Shown here: piece by piece, positions 17,185-23,399 of the stretch
Numbering within the stretch: position 1 is the stretch's first letter
How the letters are laid out: the number at the start of each line of letters is the position of its first letter
NCBI RefSeq assembly: GCF_002860255.1
Contig: NZ_PGVE01000050.1
Span: 1 to 64,000, forward strand
Origin: Neobacillus cucumis
Lineage (GTDB): Bacteria; Bacillota; Bacilli; Bacillales; Cytobacillaceae
Reading direction: 5' to 3'
DNA: 64,000 nt
The notes under the pieces: model-generated
Databases searched by the model: none
What the model was told of the DNA's origin: nothing
The model's input: only the letters and a program-made list of their open reading frames with translations
Made by a program: the position numbers and the translations under genes

Positions 17185-19050
17185 TTAATTCTTTGGTTTT
17201 ACTAGGAAGTATCCGTTCATTTCCTGGTGTAAGGCAGAGCAGAAATTCGTGCAGTACAGCGGGAAGGTACCGGCTTTATTGGCGATAAATTCCATGGTAT
17301 TAGTCTGGCCAGGCTGAACCTCCATGTTCAGATCATAGCTGTTGATCGCAAATCCATGGGTAATGTCTTCATCGAAATCAATATTGGTCAGGTGGATGAA
17401 GACATGATCCCCCTCATTGACTTCAATCACATCCGGACGTTTGGCTTTAGCGTCAAAGATGAATTTTGAACGCATCGCAATTCCGTACACGTGAACTTCA
17501 TTACCTTTACGGACAATTTTCGTATCATCCTTCTTATAAACAGCATCCTTATTGTTTTTATCCTTAGGATAAACATTAATGGTCTTGATTTTATCTGCTT
17601 TAATCATCTGTGCATAATGTGGTTCTGGGTCTACTGGTGCGGATTGAATCACCTGCATCTTGCCGCTGATATCAATTAATTGCATCGATTCTGGATGTGA
17701 AGGCCCCACAGAAAGGTAAGTGTCCTTCGCAATCTTGTTCAAAGCAATAAGCCATTTACCATCAGGAGCCACTGTATCGCCTTCGGCAGACACAGAATGT
17801 CCTGGGGAATATTGGACCGGAACACGGTCTAGTGTTTCACCGGTTTTTGGATTCCATTTAACAATTTCAGAAGAGATGAACATCGTTGTGTAGGCCATGC
17901 CTTTATCATCAAATTGGGTGTGAAGAGGTCCAAGGGCATTTTCAGGGTTAACTTCTCTTTCCATTACAGATTTATAGTTAAGGATAGGGAGGCCATTACG
18001 TTCACCGGCAAAGTCTTTGTTCGCTACTGCTTTAAAAGCCTTTTCAAAAGAGAAAACTGTCATCGATGGTGCCAGCTTACCTGAAGCAATGAAGTATTTA
18101 CCGTCTGGAGTTACGTCAACACCGTGCGGCGACTTCGCAACCGGTACTAAATAAATGCCGCCTTTTTGTTTTTCAGGAAAAATCATTTTTTGACCGCCAA
18201 CATCTTCGTACTTGCCTTCCTTCTCCATTTTCTCAAGCTCTTTCCAGTTAAAAAGAACAATATAGTCCCGGTCAGCCTGAGATGCGTTAATCTCTTGGTT
18301 GGTTGTCGCTTCTTCTGTATTATAAGTCGTCATCACGGCCCAATCGGCTGAGCCTTTTTTCCCTGCATCAGAAAGGTCATAGGACCATGGCGGCAGGGCC
18401 ACCTGATAGGCGATGCCAAGCTTTTCACTTTTTTCATTAAATGTTACGGCAGACATGACACCTCGGAAGGATTGGCTATAGTTATCCAATGATTCATATT
18501 TTTGCCCCAGCGGTACTGCAAAGCGGGTTGGCAAAAACATGTACTCAGTGTTTTCTGTCACAAATGCTGCGCAGTGCGGCCCTGCGGTGTTTGGTACTTT
18601 AAGAATGTCTTTGGTTGTAAAGGTCTTTAAATCGACAACGGCTGCACGGCTGTTAGCTACGTCTGTAGCAAACATATATTTTCCGTCATAGTCACCGTTT
18701 GTTTCGGAGAAGGCCGGATGGTGAAGGTCTCCCCATGTATATCCTCCCATCATTTTCTTGGAATGCTCATCAAAGCCGTACCCTGTTGCGGAGTCCTGAG
18801 AAAATACCGGAATGGTTCTAATTTTGCGCATCGAAGGTACACCGTAAATAAACATTTGACCTGAATGGCCGCCGGATGCAAATAGGTAATAATCATCTTT
18901 TTCACCAAATGGGACGTAAACCTTTTCCGCATTGCTCTTGGTACTTGCAGTCGTATCCGTTTTTGCCTTTGGTGAAAAATCAGCAAAAGAAATCGTTGCA
19001 GCAACAAAGCCGGCAAGTAATCCGGATGCGATTGGAATCCATTTTTTCAT
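17185..19050 (-). CDS. nosZ: nitrous oxide reductase NosZ, clade II (Sec-type)
   Basis: A 621-residue enzyme that reduces N2O to N2 outside the membrane. The N-terminus MKKWIPIASGLLAGFVAATISF is a Sec-type signal without a twin arginine, as in clade II enzymes. The propeller carries histidine motifs for CuZ (ASGGHSGQ, WGDLHHPAFSET, AGPHCAAF, SPHGVDV, GPLHTQF, SPGHSVS). The C-terminal cupredoxin domain holds the CuA motif with Cys600, Cys604, His608 and Met611. Complete length. It lies 14 bases after nosC; expression is likely driven by the FNR-type promoter at 19560-19602. Confidence 0.96.
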   Translation of the reverse strand: MKKWIPIASGLLAGFVAATISFADFSPKAKTDTTASTKSNAEKVYVPFGEKDDYYLFASGGHSGQMFIYGVPSMRKIRTIPVFSQDSATGYGFDEHSKKMMGGYTWGDLHHPAFSETNGDYDGKYMFATDVANSRAAVVDLKTFTTKDILKVPNTAGPHCAAFVTENTEYMFLPTRFAVPLGQKYESLDNYSQSFRGVMSAVTFNEKSEKLGIAYQVALPPWSYDLSDAGKKGSADWAVMTTYNTEEATTNQEINASQADRDYIVLFNWKELEKMEKEGKYEDVGGQKMIFPEKQKGGIYLVPVAKSPHGVDVTPDGKYFIASGKLAPSMTVFSFEKAFKAVANKDFAGERNGLPILNYKSVMEREVNPENALGPLHTQFDDKGMAYTTMFISSEIVKWNPKTGETLDRVPVQYSPGHSVSAEGDTVAPDGKWLIALNKIAKDTYLSVGPSHPESMQLIDISGKMQVIQSAPVDPEPHYAQMIKADKIKTINVYPKDKNNKDAVYKKDDTKIVRKGNEVHVYGIAMRSKFIFDAKAKRPDVIEVNEGDHVFIHLTNIDFDEDITHGFAINSYDLNMEVQPGQTNTMEFIANKAGTFPLYCTNFCSALHQEMNGYFLVKPKN

Positions 19051-19064
19051 TACATTACACCACC

Positions 19065-19523
19065 TTATTCATTATTTTTTTCAGACGCCTGTTTAAGAAG
19101 CTCTAATACTTGTTTCCGCTCTTCATCTGTTAATGGGTTTTTACCAATAACACCTGACATAACTGCTGATGTTGGCGCTTTCAAGAACTCCTCAATCGGT
19201 TTGCCATGCTTTCCCTCAACGTTAACAAACGCTTGTGAAAGATCCGGTCCTACTGCCCCGCCCTTTAAATGAAGCGATTCAACACTGTGGCAGTTAAGGC
19301 ACCCTTTTTTGTTTAAAATAGTGTCTTCGCTCACAGCGGAAGTCGTGTTGGCAGCTTCTTTTGTGTCCTTCGTTTCTGTTGTGGCTGAGTTTGTAGCTGT
19401 TGACTCTGATTGTGCAACTTGCGGCTGTTTTTCGGAGTCCCCCATTATGACACCAAAAACCAGGTAGCCAAGGCTAAAACCAAGTAGTGCACAAATAACA
19501 AAGCTAATGACTGCTTTTTGCAA
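19065..19523 (-). CDS. nosC: membrane-anchored cytochrome c (NosC-like)
   Basis: A 152-residue protein with an N-terminal membrane anchor (residues about 4-27), a Ser/Thr/Glu-rich linker (30-65) and a c-type haem domain with CLNCH (Cys75, Cys78, His79). Met in APTSAVMSGV is the likely sixth ligand. It should pass electrons to NosZ. TTG 19523 is the start, behind TAGGAGGCGG. First gene of the nos operon; nosC-nosZ pairs are typical of Bacillus N2O reducers. Confidence 0.85.
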   Translation of the reverse strand: MQKAVISFVICALLGFSLGYLVFGVIMGDSEKQPQVAQSESTATNSATTETKDTKEAANTTSAVSEDTILNKKGCLNCHSVESLHLKGGAVGPDLSQAFVNVEGKHGKPIEEFLKAPTSAVMSGVIGKNPLTDEERKQVLELLKQASEKNNE

Positions 19524-19559
19524 TTTAACCGCCTCCTATGGTTCGGAATGAACATCTTC

Positions 19560-19602
19560 ATCCTAAATGGAAAGTAGAGGGGAAATTGTGATGTTGGGCA
19601 CA
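19560..19602 (-). promoter_or_regulatory. FNR-type class II promoter of the nos operon
   Basis: TGTGA (19587-19591), six bases and GCACA (19598-19602) match the FNR consensus at nine of ten positions. On the minus strand TAGGAT (19565-19560) lies with its centre exactly 32 bases from the centre of the box, the spacing of a site centred at -41.5. The predicted start point is near 19553, 30 bases before nosC. Confidence 0.65.
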
Positions 19603-19748
19603 GTTTTGATTTGATTTTTGAACGTTTTGTGAAAGGAGAGGGAAAGGCCGGAAAATAGTGGGCATTGAAAAAATGAACATTTTGTGAATCTCGTCATTTC
19701 TTCTTGGGAAGAGGTAGTCTTCAATGGATAGTAACTCAGAAAAACGAA

Positions 19749-19866
19749 AAAAAGAGAATGTTCCCAAACAGTGTGACCTCATCCGAAAACACTCTATATA
19801 GCCTTCAGTTGGCTATATAGGAGGTCGTGAGGTCAGACTCTTTGTTCTTGAACATCCTCTTTTTAA
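19749..19866. repeat. long imperfect palindrome
   Basis: Two arms of about 50 bases face each other around the loop TTCAGTT. The innermost stem is CTATATAGCC/GGCTATATAG, then TGACCTCA (19774-19781) with TGAGGTCA (19828-19835), then AAAGAGAATGTTC with GAACATCCTCTTT. Arms differ by small indels. It could be a hairpin-type mobile repeat or a terminator; only one copy is visible. Confidence 0.65.
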
Positions 19867-19870
19867 TTGA

Positions 19871-20048
19871 CTCTATTTAACGATATTGTTGTTTTTTATA
19901 CTCTGTTGATTGGAGTGGAAGGCGCTCGACTCCTGCGGGAGTACGGGGCAGGGGAGACCCCGCAGGCGCAAAAGCGCCGAGGAGGCTCACCGGCACGCCC
20001 GCGGAAAGCGAGCGCCTGGAGCGGAAATCAACAACCAATTTAACAGAG
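19871..20048. repeat. full-length GC-rich dispersed repeat (Bacillus hairpin family)
   Basis: The 178-bp copy has outer inverted ends (CTCTATTTAA / TTTAACAGAG), inner inverted ends (GTTGATTGGAG / AATCAAC) and a GC-rich centre (CTCCTGCGGGAGTACGGGGC, CCCGCGGAAAGCGAGCGCC). Shortened relatives lie at 6615-6680, 39059-39118 and 57500-57540. No coding capacity. Confidence 0.82.
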
Positions 20049-20052
20049 CTTT

Positions 20053-20721
20053 TTAATTAAATTTATAGGTCCAAAACCGTTCGTTGTTAATCCAAGCCAT
20101 CATTTGCGGCTCTTGACTTTTTAGCTTTTCTACAGTGCCTTTAAATGAATGCTCTGTCTGCGACCGGTGTGCCTGAATGGCAGCCAGTTTCTTATGAACA
20201 ACAGGTGAAACATCATGGATAATATCAGGTTCACCAAGCTCCTCAATGCAATTTTTGGAGAAGGCAACACAATGTAAGGTTGGCCGTGCGGCAGCAGGCA
20301 TTCTTTCGACTGCTCTAATGACGGCTGCACCGGTGGCATCATGGTCAGGGTGAACCGAGTAACCAGGATAAAAAGTGATAATTAAGGACGGGTTCACTTC
20401 CTCAATGATAGCTGAAAGAGTATCTGATAATTTTTCATCATCCTCAAATTCAATGGTTTTATCACGGAAACCTAGCATACGTAGGTCTTGGATCCCTATA
20501 GCAGCTGCCGCGGCCTTTAATTCTTCTTTTCTAATTTTAGGTAAATTTTCCCGATCGGTAAACGGGGGATTCCCCATATTGCGCCCCATCTCCCCTAAGG
20601 TTAAACAAGCATATGTAACAGGAGTTCCGTTCTCGACATGTGTCGCAATTGTCCCGGATACACCAAATGCCTCGTCATCTGGATGAGGGAAAACAACCAA
20701 TAAATGGCGTTCTTTTTCCAT
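20053..20721 (-). CDS. bshB2: bacillithiol biosynthesis deacetylase BshB2
   Basis: A 222-residue LmbE-family zinc hydrolase that deacetylates GlcNAc-malate during bacillithiol synthesis. The zinc motif FPHPDDEAFG is near the N-terminus and GYSVHPDHDATG supplies the distal ligand. AAAGGAG lies before ATG 20721; an upstream in-frame start at 20763 would overlap yojF and lacks a site. Pairs with yojF, as in B. subtilis (yojG). Confidence 0.93.
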   Translation of the reverse strand: MEKERHLLVVFPHPDDEAFGVSGTIATHVENGTPVTYACLTLGEMGRNMGNPPFTDRENLPKIRKEELKAAAAAIGIQDLRMLGFRDKTIEFEDDEKLSDTLSAIIEEVNPSLIITFYPGYSVHPDHDATGAAVIRAVERMPAAARPTLHCVAFSKNCIEELGEPDIIHDVSPVVHKKLAAIQAHRSQTEHSFKGTVEKLKSQEPQMMAWINNERFWTYKFN

Positions 20722-20755
20722 AAAACATTCTCCTTTCGGATCTATTAGGACATCT

Positions 20756-21103
20756 TTATTCAAATGGCTTTAGACTAATTTCTAAAGCAACGGCAAGCTT
20801 CCCGTCATGATCGTGTCCCGCCAATAATAGATGATTTTCTTCGTCGATTTCGAAGTGTGTAATCCCCTCAGCATAAATCCAGCCAAGATTGATCTTTAAA
20901 CCCACACGATACGGACCGTCTCCTTTAATTTTCCCTATTTCATAGCGGACAAGGGCGTTGCGGATATACGCTCCGGCAGAGAAGAAGGATTGGTCATTAT
21001 GTGTTGCGTAGGCACCGTTGGTGGTTTCAAGGTGAATATAAACATCCTTATTAGCAAAACGGTTGATAGCGTCCTGAACTTTTTTAACATCTATGAGTTC
21101 CAA
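20756..21103 (-). CDS. yojF: YojF, DUF1806 protein paired with BshB2
   Basis: A 115-residue protein with VYIHLETTNGAY, GDGPYRVGLKINLGWIYAEG and AVALEISLKPF, matching B. subtilis YojF over its whole length. The start is TTG 21103, since GAAGGAGG lies 7 bases before it and no nearby ATG fits. It precedes bshB2 by 34 bases and probably shares its message. Biochemical role unknown; co-occurrence suggests a link with bacillithiol. Confidence 0.85.
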   Translation of the reverse strand: MELIDVKKVQDAINRFANKDVYIHLETTNGAYATHNDQSFFSAGAYIRNALVRYEIGKIKGDGPYRVGLKINLGWIYAEGITHFEIDEENHLLLAGHDHDGKLAVALEISLKPFE

Positions 21104-21414
21104 AGTGCAGCCTCCTTCCAAATTGATGGATTCTAACTAATGTGTAGTGTTTTTCATAATGTAATTATCATACTAAAATCAAATAGAAAATGCGAAATCT
21201 GTGCTTTGTAAGAAAATGAAAAAGAACCGAGGAGCTCGGTTCTTCAATTAAAAGATATGAAAGTATATATTTCGACTTCGAGAATTGTCCAGCTTCAGGC
21301 GCCATCGGCTCGAGGTCACAAGCCAATCCGTCCAAAAGGTTAAAGAACAACCTTTCGGCCGGCTCGTCTTGTGCTTGTCGCCGATAGACGGGCGCCTTGC
21401 GCTTTTCTTATATA
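21104..21414. other. intergenic region with hairpin and dispersed repeat
   Basis: It contains a hairpin at 21222-21244 (AAGAACCGA / TCGGTTCTT, possible terminator of pdxK) and one long copy of the second Bacillus hairpin repeat family (21273-21409). No gene is seen. Confidence 0.65.
21273..21409. repeat. second dispersed repeat family, long copy
   Basis: It opens GAATTGTCCAGCTTCAGGCG, has an inner hairpin AAGGTTAAAGAACAACCTT flanked by GCC/GGC arms and ends GGCGCCTTGCGCTTTTC. Related pieces lie at 27921-27962, 34448-34489, 46684-46805 and 46945-46966. Similar repeats are common between genes in Bacillus; no coding capacity. Confidence 0.75.
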
Positions 21415-22251
21415 TTATTCACAGTCCTCGCAATACTCAGTTACCGCTTTTCCACTTCGGTAGGCTCCATGCCAAGTTGGTCCTACATATTGGTTTAAAG
21501 GGAAACCTTGCTTGATGCCAGCAGAGACAAATCTCTTGGCCACATCGACTGCATCATAGACTGAATTTCCTTTAGAGATTTCTGCAGCGACTGCCGCAGA
21601 GTTTGTGCAGCCTGCCCCATGAGTAAAGTTCGTTTCAATTTTCTCTGATTCGTAGATCTGGAATTCCTTCCCATCAAACAGAAGATCGATAGACTTTTCT
21701 TCTGTTTGAAGCTTGCTGCCGCCTTTAATTAACACGAACTTAGCCCCTTGATCATGAATTTTTACAGCGGCTTCTTGCATTTCTTCAATGGTCTTTGGTG
21801 TCTTCATGCCCGCTAGCTGGCCAGCCTCAAAAAGGTTTGGTGTCACAACATAGGCACGTGGCAGAAGAAGTTCCCTCATGGCCTCTGTGGTTTCAGGATT
21901 TAAGACCTCATCTTCCCCCTTACAAACCATAACAGGGTCAATAACCACATTTTTTAACTGATTTTCATCAATCTTGCGTGCTACCAGCTCGATGATTTCA
22001 ACAGTGCCAAGCATTCCTGTTTTCATCCCGTCAATCCCAACAGAAAGAATGGTATCTAGCTGCTTTTCAAGAATATTGACGTCAATCGGAAACACGTTAT
22101 GATGCCAGCCTTTTGGGTCCATGGTAACGATACAAGTAATCCCTGTCATCCCATAAACGCCAAGCTCCTGGAATGTTTTTAAATCGGCTTGAAGACCTGC
22201 TCCGCCGCTGGAATCCGAACCAGCAATTGTAAGTACTTTTTTAATTGCCAT
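21415..22251 (-). CDS. pdxK: pyridoxine/pyridoxal/pyridoxamine kinase PdxK
   Basis: A 278-residue ribokinase-fold kinase of the ThiD-like type, making pyridoxal phosphate by salvage. The start KKVLTIAGSDSSGGAGLQADLKTF, the segment VVIDPVMVCKGEDEVL and the active-site THGAGCTNSAA are near identical to B. subtilis PdxK. ATG 22251 has AAAGGAGG before it. HMP kinase ThiD is a close relative, but similarity and the PLNQYVGPTWH ending favour PdxK. Single gene, divergent from fdhD. Confidence 0.9.
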   Translation of the reverse strand: MAIKKVLTIAGSDSSGGAGLQADLKTFQELGVYGMTGITCIVTMDPKGWHHNVFPIDVNILEKQLDTILSVGIDGMKTGMLGTVEIIELVARKIDENQLKNVVIDPVMVCKGEDEVLNPETTEAMRELLLPRAYVVTPNLFEAGQLAGMKTPKTIEEMQEAAVKIHDQGAKFVLIKGGSKLQTEEKSIDLLFDGKEFQIYESEKIETNFTHGAGCTNSAAVAAEISKGNSVYDAVDVAKRFVSAGIKQGFPLNQYVGPTWHGAYRSGKAVTEYCEDCE

Positions 22252-22399
22252 TATGTAAGCCTCCTTTAGAAAAATAACTCCTTCCTTATTATAAATCAAA
22301 ATTAAAATTATAACAGAAATCGACATTGGACCATTCCAAATAGTCAATCGTTACAAAAAAATGACAAATAGACCATTAGTACTATTTGCAAGCATCCAC

Positions 22400-22442
22400 A
22401 GTGATAAATATTACTTTCAAAAAATTAGCGTGGAAGTACGAT
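22400..22442 (+). promoter_or_regulatory. possible FNR-type promoter of the fdh operon
   Basis: AGTGA-TAAATA-TTACT (22400-22415) is a symmetrical 7-of-10 match to the FNR consensus. TACGAT (22437-22442) lies at exactly the spacing of a class II -10 box (centres 32 bases apart). Weak alone, but anaerobic formate dehydrogenase is a logical FNR target. Confidence 0.4.
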
Positions 22443-22469
22443 GAATTCAAAAGCAATTCATTATTTGTA

Positions 22470-22483
22470 TGAAACCGTTTTCT
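22470..22483 (+). promoter_or_regulatory. CcpA cre-like site before fdhD
   Basis: TGAAACCGTTTTCT matches the cre consensus TGWAANCGNTNWCA at 13 of 14 positions. It lies about 20-35 bases after the predicted start point and just before the fdhD ribosome binding site, a place where CcpA would block transcription. Confidence 0.5.
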
Positions 22484-22501
22484 AACGAAGGAGGGAATGG
22501 T

Positions 22502-23278
22502 ATGAGCCGCAAAGGATGTCCCGATGAATATCCTATTACCTTAATTATTAACGGCTATGAGATAGCTGTTTTTCAATTGACAAAATACGACCTGATTGAC
22601 TGGGCCTATGGATATTTGTTTTCTGAAGGATTTATTCAGGATGCAAGCGACATTGAAGCCATCCACATCGATGAAGAGATGGGAGCGATCCACGTCTCCC
22701 TTCACTCTCATTTTGATGAAGAACAGGTTTTCTCGAAAAAGAAACATTATACAGCTGGCTGTGGAAGAGGTGTCACCTTCTTCTCAATGACAGATGTAAA
22801 AAACTTTGCCAAGGTTTCCTCAAACAAAAAGTATGAATTAAGTTATCTATTAAAAAAGAGAAGTGAATTTGCTCAAAATTCCTCCCTATATTTGGAAACA
22901 GGCGGAATGCATGGGGCATGTATGGTAGAAGAGGATGGCATGATGACCATCCGGGAGGACATAGGCCGCCACAACGCGGTGGATAAAATTATTGGCTGTG
23001 CACTAAGAAAGGGTTTATCCCCTGAACGGTTGATTTTACTTACAACCGGACGGGTTTCATATGAAATGCTCTCAAAAGCAGCGAAATTCGGCTTTCCTGT
23101 GATCGGCTCTCGTACTGCAGCCACCAAGCAGGCGGTTCAGCTGGCAAAATTCTTGAATTTGGAGGTCATCGGCTATTTAAGAGGGAAAATGGCAACGATC
23201 TATACTTCAGCAGGAAGGGTCAACAATGATCTGACACAAGAAATAGACTTTGAGAGAAGCATTGAAGGGGGGAATTAA
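22502..23278 (+). CDS. fdhD: formate dehydrogenase accessory sulfurtransferase FdhD
   Basis: A 258-residue protein that carries sulfur to the molybdenum cofactor of formate dehydrogenase. Family segments seen are DWAYGYLFSEGFI, YTAGCGRGVTFF (reactive cysteine region, with one Cys rather than CxxC), ETGGMHGAC, REDIGRHNAVDKIIG and TTGRVSYEM. ATG 22502 follows GAAGGAGG; an ATG at 22469 overlaps the cre-like site and lacks a site. It leads the formate dehydrogenase operon, which supports the role. Confidence 0.92.
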   Translation: MSRKGCPDEYPITLIINGYEIAVFQLTKYDLIDWAYGYLFSEGFIQDASDIEAIHIDEEMGAIHVSLHSHFDEEQVFSKKKHYTAGCGRGVTFFSMTDVKNFAKVSSNKKYELSYLLKKRSEFAQNSSLYLETGGMHGACMVEEDGMMTIREDIGRHNAVDKIIGCALRKGLSPERLILLTTGRVSYEMLSKAAKFGFPVIGSRTAATKQAVQLAKFLNLEVIGYLRGKMATIYTSAGRVNNDLTQEIDFERSIEGGN

Positions 23279-23322
23279 AACAAGAGAAAATAAAGGTCAT
23301 AAATAGAGAGAAAAGGGCATTC

Positions 23323-23350
23323 AGCGTTCTGGCCCCATGGGTCAGGCGCT
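23323..23350 (+). other. GC-rich imperfect hairpin between fdhD and fdnG
   Basis: AGCGTTCTGGCC and GGTCAGGCGCT pair through two G-U pairs and one bulge around CCATG. No T run follows, so it may be a message-stabilising or regulatory element rather than a terminator. Confidence 0.4.
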
Positions 23351-23399
23351 AAAGGCTTTTCATGGGATGTTCTAATCATTTTTGGGAAGGAGAATAGTG

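Larger units (their letters stand above)
19524..20052. other. nos upstream region, palindrome and dispersed repeat
   Basis: No gene is supported. Left to right it holds the nos promoter and FNR box, a second weaker FNR-like site (19683-19698, 8 of 10), a long imperfect palindrome (19749-19866) and the full-length GC-rich dispersed repeat (19871-20048). Confidence 0.7.

Noticed and set aside
19558..19782. 74-codon minus-strand ORF upstream of nosC.
   Set aside because: It crosses the predicted promoter and FNR box, has no ribosome binding site and an unlikely composition.
23279..23399. Molybdenum cofactor riboswitch upstream of fdnG.
   Set aside because: Only one imperfect hairpin (23323-23350) is visible; the gap is too short and lacks the multi-stem pattern of the Moco RNA.
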